DNA of 64,000 bases. Origin: Mauremys mutica. Lineage: Eukaryota > Chordata > Testudines > Geoemydidae. Of this stretch, positions 11,645 through 21,179 are shown in pieces (position 1 is the stretch's first letter; the number at the start of each line of letters is the position of its first letter). The stretch spans positions 67,116,573 to 67,180,572 of the forward strand of contig NC_059080.1 of assembly GCF_020497125.1 (NCBI RefSeq), read 5' to 3'. A model generated the notes under the pieces. It worked only from the letters and a program-made list of their open reading frames with translations. It did no database searches and had not been told where the DNA came from. The translations under genes and the position numbers were made by a program.

Positions 11645-13583
11645 TAAACACAAAAAAAAACAGCTTACAAGAAGTGGAAGATTGGACAAATAACCAGGGA
11701 GGAGTATAAAAGTATTGCTCAGGCATGCAGGAGTGAAATTAGGAAGGCCAAATCACACTTGGAGTTGCAGCTAGCCGGAGATGTTAGGAGTAACAAGAAG
11801 GGTTTCTTCAGGTATGTTAGCAACAAGAAGAAAGTCAAGGAAAGTGTGGGCCCCTTGCTGAATGAGGGAGGGAACCTAGTGACAGAGGATGTGGAGAAAG
11901 CTAGTGTACTCAATGCTTTTTTTGCCTCTGTCTTCACAGACAAGGTCAGCTCCCAGACAGCTGCACTCTGCAGCACGGTATGGGGAGGAGGTGACCAGCT
12001 CTCTGTGGAGAAAGAAGTAGTTCGGGACTATTTAGAAAAGCTGGACGAGCACAAGTCCATGGGGCCGGAGGCACTGCATCCGAGGGTGCTAAAGGAGTTG
12101 GCCGATGAGATTGCAGAGCCATTCGCCATTATCTTTGAAAAATCATGGCGATCGGGGGAGGTCCCGGATGACTGGAAAAAAGCTAATGTAGTGCCCATCT
12201 TTAAAAAAAGGAAGAAGGAAGATCCAGGGAACTACAGGCCAGTCAGTCTCACCTCAGTCCCTGGAAAAATCATGGATCAGGTCCTCAAGGAATCAATTCT
12301 GAACCACTTAAAGGAGGGGAAAGTGATCAGGAACAGTCAGCATGGATTCACCAAGGGCAAGTCATGCCTGACTAAGCTAATTGCCTTCTATGATGAGATA
12401 ACTGCCTCTGTGGATGAGGGGAAAGCAGTGGATGTGCTATTTCTGGACTTTAGCAAAGCTTTTGATACAGTCTCCCACAGTATTCTTGCCAGCAAGTTAA
12501 AGTATGGGATGGATGAATGGACAGTAAGGTGGATAGAAAACAGGCTAGATGGTCGGGCTCAACAGGTAGTGATCAATGGTTCCATGTCTAGTTGGCAGCC
12601 AGTATCAAGTGGAGTGCCCCAAGGGTCGGTGCTGAGGCCGGTTTTATTCAATATCTTCGTTAACGATCTGGAGGATGGTGTGGACTGCACCCTTAGCAAG
12701 TTTGCAGATGACACTAAACTGGGAGGAGTGGTTGATACGCTGGAGGGTAGGGATAGGATACAGAGGGACCTAGACAAATTAGAGGATTGGGCCAAAAGAA
12801 ATATGATGAGGTTCAACAAGGACAAGTGCAGAGTCCTGCATTTAGGACGGAAGAATCCCATGCACTGCTATAGACTAGGGACCGAATGGCTGGGCAGCAG
12901 TTCTGCAGAAAGGGACCTAGGGGTTACAGTGGACAAAAAGCTGAATATGAGTCAACAGTGTGCCCTTGTTGCCAAGAAGGCTAATGGCATTTTGGGTTGT
13001 ATAAGTAGGGGCATTTCCAGCAGATCGAGGGATGTGATCATTCCCCTCTATTCAGCACTGGTGAGGCCTCATTTGGAGTACTGTGTCCAGTTTTGGCCCC
13101 ACACTACAAGAAGGATGTGGATAAATTGGAGAGAGTCCAGCGGAGGGCAACAAAAATGATTAGGGGGCTGGAGCACATGACTTACGAGGAGAGGCTGAGG
13201 GAACTGAGATTGTTTAGCCTGCAGAAGAGAAGAATGAGGGGGGATTTGATAGCTGCTTTCAACTACCTGAAAGGGGGTTCCGAAGAGGATGGATCTAGAC
13301 TGTTCTCAGTGGTAGAAGATGACAGAACAAGGAGTAATGGTCTCAAGTTGCAGAGGGGGAGGTTTAGGTTGGACATTAGGAAAAAGTTTTTCACTAGTAG
13401 AGTGGTGAAGCACTGGAATGGGTTACCTATGGAGGTGGTGGAATCTCCTTCCTTAGAGGTTTTTAAGATCAGGCTTGACAAAGCCCTGGCTGGGATGATT
13501 TAGTTGGGTTTGATCCTGCTTTGAGCAGGGGGTTGGACTAGATGACCTCCTGAGGTCCCTTCCAACCCTGATATTCTATGATA
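11645..13583 (+). mobile_element. CR1 LINE, 5'-truncated, RT to 3' tail
   Basis: A CR1 non-LTR retrotransposon copy of about 1.9 kb. Alignment with the fuller copy at 56266-63757 begins at 'tcttaaacac' (11643-11652; matching block near 61815), so the 5' UTR, ORF1 and endonuclease domain are absent. The 3' end shows the CR1 hallmark 'ggactagatgacctcctgaggtcc' followed by a short 'tattctatgat' tail near 13570-13583. It is closely related to the copy at 56266, so both belong to one subfamily. Truncation is the normal result of incomplete target-primed reverse transcription. Confidence 0.95.
11660..13503 (+). pseudogene. CR1 ORF2 reverse transcriptase, one frameshift
   Basis: Encodes the reverse transcriptase half of CR1 ORF2, which copies CR1 RNA into DNA at a nicked target. 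One frame runs from the 5' truncation to 13159 and a second from 13093 to 13503. Order seen: the [23 protein letters not shown] block (RT thumb/finger side), [23 protein letters not shown] (motif A, near 12443), [15 protein letters not shown] (motif B) and FADDTKLGG (catalytic Asp pair at 12701-12712). Downstream come LEYCVQFW and the C-terminal [10 protein letters not shown] block. Both catalytic blocks are intact. In the frame switch near 13093-13100 this copy has 'ttttggcccc' where the 63241 copy has one more G, so a single-base loss breaks it. There is no endonuclease or ORF1, so it is not autonomous. Confidence 0.93.
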
Positions 13584-14956
13584 AGGCCCAGGGTAAAACC
13601 TTTGAGCCTCCATGAGCTTAACACTGAAATAAGGAGCCCCACTTGGCACTGAGGAGCAGTAGAGAGAATCTGCAAACATTGCTTCAGTCTTAGGAGTAAA
13701 GCAACCCCCTCGGCTGGTGCAGTCCCCCTGCTCAGATGAGAACAGCCAGTGTAACTGCTTGATTGTGCATCCAGTAGTCTCACTCACACTGCTCCTTCAC
13801 CCACTCCCTATGTCCTGCTTCTTAACCCCCCACCCCCACCCCATGCAGTCCCCCGACCTTGCCCCTCCTTTCTGCAAGAAGACTGCATACCTTTTTTCTG
13901 GATCAGGAGCCTCTGTATCCACAGGAAGGAGAAGAATTTTAACTTATGAAACAACACAAGTTAGTAAATAAATTGGCCAAGCATTATAGACACTAGTTCT
14001 CCCTTTTAATGATCTACTGTTAAATACTGAAATGTGTTCTTTATTAAGTGGTTGTTTAACATGCAATAAGTAATTAATTCTAAATGCAAGACTCAGTCCA
14101 GCATGTAACATACAAGGTGCATGATGTACAAAGCCATCTACATTTGCAGTCACTGGTTTTACTAGACACACCTCAGGGCATATATGCGTATGCCAAAACA
14201 GGGTCAAGCCTGAGAAATGTAGCTGAATTCAGTTAGGACATGTGTTACTCAACATCAGAACCTATTGGGCTTTTGTGGGCCTGTAAGGTGAACAGCTACT
14301 TCAGCACAAGTGTTTATTCCTGGACTAAATGATCACCTTTAAAAAAATAATATTTCTCATAGAAAGAAATATTTCTGAATTACATAAGCATGTATCTGTT
14401 TATTCCACTAAGAACTTTTGTAATCTCATACTTGCTACAGATTAGGAAAGGACATAGTAATCATATTTTAAAGGTTATCTAAAGCCTAATCTAAATTCCC
14501 TACCAACTGTTTTTTGTGTCTTCCCAACTCATACCCTCAAACAAAAATTGGGTTATATATAATTTAACTTTAATATTTCATTCCCCAAATCCATACCACT
14601 CTTAAAAACCTTTTTCATTATTACATCTAATCTCCAAGGGGTTAATTACTGGAAGATTAATATATTATATTAACCAAGGCTGTCATTAAAAAAAAAAACA
14701 TACCCTCAAAAGTCTTGCTTTTGTTACATTAATAAAGTTATCACTGTCATAATGAGCCTCAAATTGTGTGCGATTAGGAGGCCAGGTCTAGGGAGAAGGG
14801 GAAGACAGAAACATCACAGCGCCATGGAGTGTGTTCACATTAATGCAAGATAAAAACAATCCAGCATCAGAATTGCAGCCCACAGCTACTACCAGCATGT
14901 AGAAATTCACACCAAAAAATACAGCAAGATTGGAAAGCTCTCTCTGTTCCCCTTAT
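13584..14956. other. Intergenic sequence, nothing recognised
   Basis: A+T-rich sequence after the CR1 tail, with an A run at 14688-14698. No coding or repeat signature recognised. Confidence 0.4.
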
Positions 14957-15245
14957 GGTTACTGTATATCGGCATAATTTCCAGCTCAAGGACATACCCA
15001 TGCTGGCTCTGATCAAGCTAGCACAAAAAATAAAATAGTGGCATAGCCCTGGTGGTACAAGCTTCTGAAGGGTCAGCCACCCATACACATACCTAGAGTG
15101 CCAGACAGGATAGTACTCAGGTAGCTAACCTGTTGTGCCATGGGGGTTATATTACTATTTTTAATGCACTTGCCTAATCAAGCTAGTCTGGGCATGTCTA
15201 CCTGAGCTAGAAATTACACCTCCAGCTCAAAGTATAGACTTAACC
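14957..15245. mobile_element. Degenerate MITE, Harbinger-like ends
   Basis: The left end GGTTACTGTATATC with a downstream CCAGCTCAAGG is matched in inverted form by CCAGCTCAAAGTATAGACTTAACC at the right end (15222-15245). Flanking trinucleotides are TAT and TAC, close to but not an exact duplication. An inner 'gggcatgtctacctgagctag' repeats the 'gTCTAC' signature shared by the Harbinger-type ends in this window. The family assignment is inference. Confidence 0.45.
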
Positions 15246-15355
15246 TACGTATTTATTGCAGGTCAAATCCTGAAATTGTTATTTGGGCTGGGAAGAAAAG
15301 AGCTGTCCTACCCCAAGAGGAGCTTTATGCAGCAGAACATATAGTCTCATTGATA

Positions 15356-15586
15356 GAGCTGGTTGAAAACTCAAAATGCAGAGATCCGGTGACATCTCAA
15401 CATTTGAAAACCAGGGGCATCAGATGAAAGTGTTTCAATTCCCCTCCACAGCCCCATTTTGCAATCAACTATATGGCTGGTCAAAATGTTTTAAATTTCA
15501 GAATTGTGAATTTTTGGTGGGAGGGGAAAAAAGCAGGGGAAAGTTTTCCCAGAAAAATTCACATATTTTTCTCCTGTGACCAGCTC
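15356..15586. mobile_element. TA-flanked MITE-like element (GAGCTGGTTGAAAA ends)
   Basis: 231 bp flanked by TA at 15354-15355 and 15587-15588. The left end is GAGCTGGTTGAAAA and the right end GTGACCAGCTC, so the termini are inverted repeats at least over GAGCTGGT. The same termini occur at 17745-18288, at 42600 (left end) and at 33115 (right end). The TA flanks would fit Tc1/mariner-type insertion but no transposase is present. Confidence 0.55.
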
Positions 15587-15588
15587 TA

Positions 15589-16639
15589 CTGATTAAGGTC
15601 CTGGTTTGGAAAAGCATCCTTGATCAGATGGATGCTTAAGCACATGAATAAATCCCATTGAAGGCAATGGGGCTTAAATGCATATTTAACATTAAGCACA
15701 TCCTTAAGTATCTGTCTGTATCTAGGCCTAACACCTGTAGGATTTGCCCAAGAATAAGGAGTGAAATTTACCCCTGTGCAGAGGGCCAGAACAAGGGCTT
15801 AAGTCTCACTTTAGTGGTGCTGTCCTGTTGCATAGGTTTGTATTTCACCCAAGGTGAAGAGATACTGATTACCAGATGCATTGTCCTAGACACCCTATTA
15901 CAGACAGACAGTGTTGCCAGCTCTTACCATAAGTCCCATAATATATGGTATTTTGTCTTAAAGTCCCAGGTCCTGCAGTCATGTGATAATCTCAGTTTCC
16001 TTAAAAAAAAAAAAACCTAGTCCTCACAGTTACAGAGAGCAGCTTGAAAACAAACTCTAACAGCTTTTAAAAGCAAGATCGGAAACAATAAATGAACCCC
16101 ACATGTATTTCTTTAAAGTCTCATGATATTTAGGCCATGTATTTTGATAGCTAGGACTGGGAAGATCAATAAATATATATTATATCTATAAATATAAGAA
16201 GGTTTCTGGCACCAAGGAGGAATTATCTAATGTAATATAGAGAGGTATAACTGGGAGTAATTGGATTAAATTAAGACAGGAACATTTAGGAACAAATTCC
16301 TCAAAGAGGGATGCATAATGTTGTGAAAACCCAGAAGACTGCAGTCAAAGTGAAGTACACTTATCCCATCCTTTCTGGGGTTTTTTCCCCTTTCCACTCT
16401 TTGATACAGAGAAAGGTAACAACAGAAATATGAGCTATGGAAGGACAATTCTATAAAGACAGGCATTGGAGAAACATTCACAAACTAACTCATCATCCTC
16501 CTTCAAAACCCTTTAAGTTCTCCTTCGACATGAAGCTTACCAAAAAAAAAAAAAAATCTTGGCAATGACTTAGCTGCTGGTGTGCTGAAATCACAGCCTA
16601 TCATGCTGATCAATACTGTTTCATTGTTCCCTTATAGTC
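15589..16639. other. Intergenic sequence, nothing recognised
   Basis: No recognised repeat or gene. A runs occur at 16003-16015 and 16541-16556. The 120-codon frame ending near 16020 ends in a poly-A-encoded Lys run and is treated as chance. Confidence 0.4.
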
Positions 16640-16800
16640 TCCTCTCTGTATCCACCTGTTCTCGTTTGTCTTATACTTCCACTGTAAGCTCGTAGGGGCA
16701 AGAACTGTCCTTTTGTTCTGTAAGTACAATGCCTAGCACAATGAGGTCCTGGTCCATGACTGGCGCTCTTACGCGCTACAATCCTACAAAAAATAAATAA
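16640..16800 (+). repeat. SINE 3' tail fragment
   Basis: The tail module 'ctgtaagctcgtaggggcaagaactgtcc', 'gtacaatgcctagcacaatgaggtcctggtccatgactgg' and 'cgctacaat' followed by an AAATAA-type end at 16790-16800. It is the same tail as in the SINE at 6888-7165, here without the tRNA-related head. Confidence 0.6.
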
Positions 16801-17282
16801 ATACTAAACACAATCAGTTTAAACATCTGTAGGGTGACATGCATGGGCCTCCAGTAGGAAAGGCACAACCCATGCTTTTGGAACATGGCTTTTTCAGAAT
16901 TTCAGGACCGATAGTTTAGCACATATTTTCTTTAAAAATATATTTTTTACTTGTCTATGTATAGTCCAATACATTCTAGGGCCAAGTAAATTTTAAAGTC
17001 CCTCACGTTGCTTTATACTGCACCAGGATCCTTCCCAGTAATTTCTAGCCCACCAGCCGTTCATTTTGTACTACTTCATGTTTTACCTCTGTCACACCTG
17101 GAGAGGATCTCAATATAATTATTTTAGATTCTTAAATACATATTTGAAAGTAGAGCCTGGAAATATTGCTTTGAGTTGAACAAACAGGATTGAGGTTCAG
17201 ATTTTATGAATTGCAATGCTTGTGAAAGGTGCTTGTTTGACAGCCCTTGTATTTAGGTGTGACACTCCAAGTACATTTCCCA
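16801..17282. other. Intergenic sequence, nothing recognised
   Basis: A+T-rich sequence with no repeat or gene signature seen. Confidence 0.4.
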
Positions 17283-17372
17283 GAGCTGAAGAAGAGCGCT
17301 GTGTAGCTTGAAAGCTTGTCTCTTTCACCAACAGTAGTTGGCCCAATAAAAGATATTACCTCACCCACCTTG
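17283..17372 (+). repeat. Penelope-like 3' tail fragment (subfamily with AAGAGCGCTGTG)
   Basis: Reads 'gctgaagaagagcgctgtgtagcttgaaagcttgtc', then 'tttcaccaacagtagttggcccaataaaagatattacctcacccacctt'. The order GAAGAAG/TGATGAAG, then GAAAGCTT, then a short T/C-rich block, then 'ATAAA', then a terminal repeat parallels the PLE-derived tail at 32880-32985. I infer a PLE 3' end; no coding part is attached here. A related fragment lies at 18085-18205. Confidence 0.5.
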
Positions 17373-17742
17373 GCCCTGGAACTGAAATATTTATTTTACA
17401 GGACACGTACATCACAGGCAGCGGCAGCAGTTCAAGCTTTCCCCAAACTGCGCTACCAATGTGCTACCACTCCGACTTGGAGAAGCTACCACTGGATGCA
17501 AGACAGTAGTTCAGTCTCTGTACTCACTCAATCTGTATTGTCTTTGCTGCACCTGTCAACAAGAGTCTTAAATACAGCCAAGGTTTTCTAATGTGACACT
17601 TGTCAACTAGAGAACAGGTTGATGAATGGGTTGAGACCATCAACTTCTTTCACGTCGGGCAACATCCATCCATCAGACGATAATAAAATTCAGGCACTGC
17701 CACCCAAGATTGGATTTGAATTGGCATCCTACAGGTAACGAG
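17373..17742. other. Intergenic sequence, nothing recognised
   Basis: The 91-codon plus frame here has no recognised domain. Nothing else was seen. Confidence 0.35.
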
Positions 17743-17744
17743 TA

Positions 17745-18288
17745 GAGCTGTGCAGGCACTGGATATTCTGCTTCACAGGAAATTCTATTTCAAATTCCTT
17801 TCCATTCTGAAGCAGAACAACAACAAATCAGTTTCCTGAGAAACAAAATGCTGGGAAAAAAGTGTTTCTGGTTAATGAAAATATTTCCTTTAGATTAAAT
17901 TTAAGTATTTCATTCCCAGTTTGATTTTTTCTTCATTTTATAATATATAAGAAACAATTTAAAAATTGGATTAAATCTTTCATTCCAAAAAGATTCCATT
18001 TCAACTGTATCTTACCACTTCTTTCCATTTTTCTTTCAAAATGAAATTTTGTTGAAAATGACATGTTTGTATGTCAGGGAGACCTGAAGAAGAGCTCTTT
18101 GGGGCTCAAATCTAGTCTCTTTCACCAACAGAAAGTATACTAATAAAATAAATTACCACACTCACCTTGTTTCTTTCATATCCCGGGAACCAACACTACA
18201 AACAACATATTTCCATAAAACATTTGGCTTTCAACTAATCACCATTATCCAACAAAAAAAATTCTTACGGAACATTTCCAACCAGCTC
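17745..18288. mobile_element. TA-flanked MITE-like element with nested PLE tail
   Basis: The left end is GAGCTGTGCAGG after TA (17743-17744) and the right end CCAACCAGCTC before TA (18289-18290). The right end is the inverse of the GAGCTGGTTG end of the 15356 element. The A+T-rich interior (TTTCC, GAAAT, CAAAAT repeats) resembles 42600-42990. A PLE tail at 18085-18205 appears to have been inserted into it. Confidence 0.5.
18085..18205 (+). repeat. Penelope-like 3' tail fragment nested in a MITE
   Basis: Reads 'ctgaagaagagctctttggggctcaaatctagtctctttcaccaacagaaag', then 'ataaaataaattaccacactcaccttg' and 'atatcccgggaaccaacactacaaac'. It matches the 17283-17372 tail in order and extends past it to a block like the end of the full PLE ('gaaccagactaacacggctac' near 60603). 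Confidence 0.5.
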
Positions 18289-18981
18289 TAGTAAAAAACT
18301 AAAAAAATGTAAGTTAAGATTGCATATAAAGAAGGCTTTTTCATCCACAGATCATGAGCATGTTGGATAGGGTACCCAAAAACATTATGAGAGATGATAG
18401 TTTCACATTTCAATTCCATGATACTACCTTTATGGAATAACAGTCTGTAGATATACCTACTGAAAGGTACATGGTACCTGTCACATGATGCATTAAGTGA
18501 TTCCTAAAAACTACATTGAGGTTTATTTTAACATTATTCAATTTCTATCATTGATAAGTAAAGTTAGATATTTATTACTGGATTTGGATCATCACTCCAT
18601 TGCACCTACATTTTAAGTTACTGGGGCCTGGTCTACACTACGCGTTTAAACCGGTTTAAGGAGCGTAAAACCGATTTAACACCACACCCGTCCACACTAA
18701 GAGGCCCTTTATATCGATATAAAGGGCTCTTTAAACCGGTTTCTGTACTCCTCCCTAACGAGAGGAGTAGCGCTAGTATCGGAATTACCATATCGAATTA
18801 GGGTTAGTATGGCCGCAGATTGACGGTATTGGCCTCCTGGTGGTATCCCACAGTGCACCACTGACCGCTCTGGACAGCAATCTGAACTCGGATGCAGTGG
18901 CCAGGTAGACAGGAAAAGCCCCGCGAACTTTTGAATATTTCCTGTTTGCCCAGCGTGGAGCTCCGATCAGCACGGGTGGCG

Positions 18982-19215
18982 ATGCAGTCCAAAATCAAAA
19001 TAAAAAAAGAGCTCCAGCATGGACCATGCAGATGTGATCGCAGTAAGGGCAGGCAAATCTGTTCTATCAGCACTCAGTTACAGAAGACGAAATTCAAAAT
19101 CATTTTAAAAAAATCTCCACACAGACGCCATAGCAGAGACTCAGCGCACTGCTGCGTGACAAGCGTAACGGAAAGCCAAAGAATCAAATGGATGCTCATG
19201 GAGGGGGGAATGGAG
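18982..19215 (+). pseudogene. Decayed Myb/SANT exon of Harbinger family F, copy 1
   Basis: PIF/Harbinger elements carry, besides the transposase, a Myb/SANT-like DNA-binding protein. Here an ATG CAG TCC start at 18982 is followed, with frame changes, by codons for RAPAW, then VIAV, SVLSAL, RRNSKS and finally KESNG near 19180. These line up with the WGEESVLSELRSK and KAANGRYG segments of the better-kept exon in the element at 50123-54976. The run of A at 18994-19009 and several stops break the frame. The relic appears in the same place in copy 3 and, inverted and shortened, in copy 2. Confidence 0.6.
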
Positions 19216-19484
19216 CGGGGACTGGAGGACTCAAGCAATCCCACAGTGCCTGCAGTCTCCGAAAAGCATTTGCATTCTTGGCTGAGCTCCAAATGCTTCT
19301 AGGGTCAAACACAGTGTCCGCGGTGGTTCAGGGCATAGCTCGGCAATTTACGCACCCCCCCACCCACTCCCAGAAGTGAAAGGGAAAACAATCCTCTCTT
19401 GACTCTTTTACATGTCACCCTATCTTTACTGAATGCTGCAGATAGACGCGATGCTGCAGCAGTCAACACCAACATCCTTGTTCC

Positions 19485-19500
19485 CCCCCCCCCCCCCCCC
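19485..19500. repeat. Poly-C tract inside family F copy 1
   Basis: A run of C (about 16-18) where copies 2 and 3 have mixed sequence (CTCCCCCCATGC at 44982 in copy 3). Length may be affected by sequencing. Confidence 0.85.
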
Positions 19501-19598
19501 TGGGTGGCTGATGGTGCAATATGGCTGATATCCATCGTCATCATCAGCCTATTGGCACATGGGGCAGTGCAAAAGGACTGGTAACCATGATCATCTTA

Positions 19599-19916
19599 TT
19601 ACCAATTTATGGTATGGTAGATGGTACAGTATGGCTGGTAAACATCTCTGCTGTCATGCAAAAGCAAAAGCATGCTGCTGTGTAGCGCTGCTGAATCGCC
19701 TCTGTCAGCGGCATCTAGTACACATACGGTGACAGTCACAAAAGGCAAAACAGGCTCCATGATTGCCATGCTATGGCATCTGCCAGGGCAATCCAGGGAA
19801 AAAAGGCGCGAAATGCTTGTCTGCCGTTGCATTCCCAGAGGAAGGAGTGACTGACGACATTTACCCAGAACCACCCGCGACAATGATTTTTGCCCCATCA
19901 GGCACTGGGATCTCAA
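19599..19916 (-). pseudogene. Conserved short frame of Harbinger family F (copy 1)
   Basis: A 105-codon minus-strand frame with MEPVLPFVTVTVCVLDAADR in the middle and a C-terminus ending HTINW. Equivalent frames are open in copy 2 (39818-40123, plus), copy 3 (45739-46038, minus) and in the F block inside the 50123 element (52218-52535, plus). The MEP start lies where the transposase start would be in a complete element: the left arm of the 50123 element has a matching ACGGAGCCCGC near 50505. I infer a transposase-leader relic that has run into non-coding sequence. There is no catalytic residue and no known domain. Confidence 0.4.
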
Positions 19917-20316
19917 CCCGGAAATTCCAAGGGGCGGGGGAGGCTGCGGGAACTATGGGATAGCTACGGAATAGATACCCACAGTGCAATGCACCAGAAG
20001 TCGACGTTAGCCTCGGACCATGGACGCACACCACCGATTTAATGTGTTTAGTGTGGCCGCGCGCACTCGATTTTATACAATCTGTTTTGCTGAACCGGTT
20101 TATGTAAAATCGGAATAATCCCATAGTGTAGACGTACCCTGGGTGTGGTAGATAGATGGAGGTTTGGTGTCAGTTTGAATGTAATCTGATTGGAATAGTA
20201 TCTCTCAGTGTGAGAAGGAAAACATGTTTTAAAAAACACATTTTGGTGAAACTTTAATAGCTATGAGGAATTTGAAGGGTAGGGAGCAGGTGTGGAAAAT
20301 ATGAATGCCAACATTA

Positions 20317-20344
20317 GTTATGGCACCCAGCTGGGTGCCATAAC
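20317..20344. repeat. Perfect 28-bp palindrome
   Basis: GTTATGGCACCCAG followed directly by its exact reverse complement, with no spacer. It lies 175 bp beyond the right end of the family F copy and outside any repeat I recognise. Confidence 0.97.
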
Positions 20345-20481
20345 AATGCCTGAAACAAGATAAACTAGAGTCAATATGAGTTGCCTTTCCATAACCTTTA
20401 CTATCATCTTAATTAAAATTTAAGATTACATGCAGCCAGCTCCATCAGTACGAAAGCAGTTGTTTCTGGAGCAAAGGGTGT

Positions 20482-21174
20482 TGTAAGCATGCAGACTCAC
20501 CCGTGCAGTGCCTCCTGCTGGTCTCTCAGGGAATTAGCTTGATTTCCAGCCCGGAGCACCCTCTGCAGGCCAGTGATCCACTAACACTTGGCCCCCATGT
20601 CCCTCTCTGGACTCCAGGGCCCTGTTAGCTGGGGTGCTGCCCCCTGGCAGTAACCCCTTTCTCTCAGGGTCTTCTCTCCCCAGGAAACCCCCACCCACTA
20701 TCCTCACCTCGCCTTAGTATAAGGCTACTGCCAGTCATCATCTAGCCCCCACACCCTGGGGCAGACTGCATTGTCAGCCTACTCATCACTAGCAAGGTGG
20801 GTTTGGACCTGCTGCCTTGGCCTACCCCTGGGCTGCCCTCTGCAACTCCATACCTAATGGGCCTTACCAGGCCTTCAGCCTGAGGCTTTCCTAGGCCAGA
20901 GCTCCCCAGCTCCGTAGGCCTTTCCCCAGCCCTGCTCCACTCTAGGTTCCCCTCTTGGCACCTTACAGCCAGGCCCTTCTCCCTCTACAGCAGAGGGAGA
21001 CTGCCTGGGCCTCTGGCTCACAGCCTTTTATAGGGGCCAGCTGGGCCTGATTGGGGCATGGCCCCAGCTGAGCCTACTTTCCTCCAATCAGACCAGGCTT
21101 CTTGCCCCAGCTACAGCCCTCTCCTGGGCTGTTTCAAGCCCCGCAGGGCAGGAGCGGGTAATCACTCCGCTTCA
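20482..21174 (-). mobile_element. Solo LTR A, GGTGT target duplication
   Basis: 693 bp flanked by GGTGT at 20477-20481 and 21175-21179. On the minus strand it starts TGAAGCGGAGTG and ends TTACA. A TATA box (TATAAAAG, plus 21025-21032) precedes a CT-rich start region. It aligns through its length with the oppositely oriented LTR at 46971-47642: both share the TATAAAAGGC region, 'ggggcagactgcattgtcagcctactcatc' and 'ctgccccctggcagtaacccc' (as the complement). No internal retroviral sequence adjoins it, so it is a solo LTR left by LTR-LTR recombination. Whether the parent was ERV or gypsy cannot be told from the LTR alone. Confidence 0.88.
21025..21032 (-). promoter_or_regulatory. TATA box of solo LTR A
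   Basis: TATAAAAG on the minus strand, in the same relative position as the TATAAAAG at 47092-47099 in the sister LTR. Confidence 0.7.
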
Positions 21175-21179
21175 GGTGT

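Larger units (their letters stand above)
18625..20139 (+). mobile_element. Harbinger family F, copy 1 (1.5 kb, non-autonomous)
   Basis: Flanked by TGG at 18622-18624 and 20140-20142. It begins GGCCTGGTCTACACTACGCG and ends TAGTGTAGACGTACCC; the two ends are inverted repeats over the GTCTACACTA part. AACCGGTT motifs occur at 18649, 18734 and 20093, and a perfect 24-bp palindrome (half-site GCCCTTTATATC) lies near 18704-18727. The interior contains a decayed Myb/SANT exon on the plus strand and, on the minus strand, a 105-codon frame shared with the other copies. Compared with copy 3 it lacks about 620 bp, lost between two direct repeats of GTGCAAAAGG-CTGGTA-CCATG. Confidence 0.88.
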
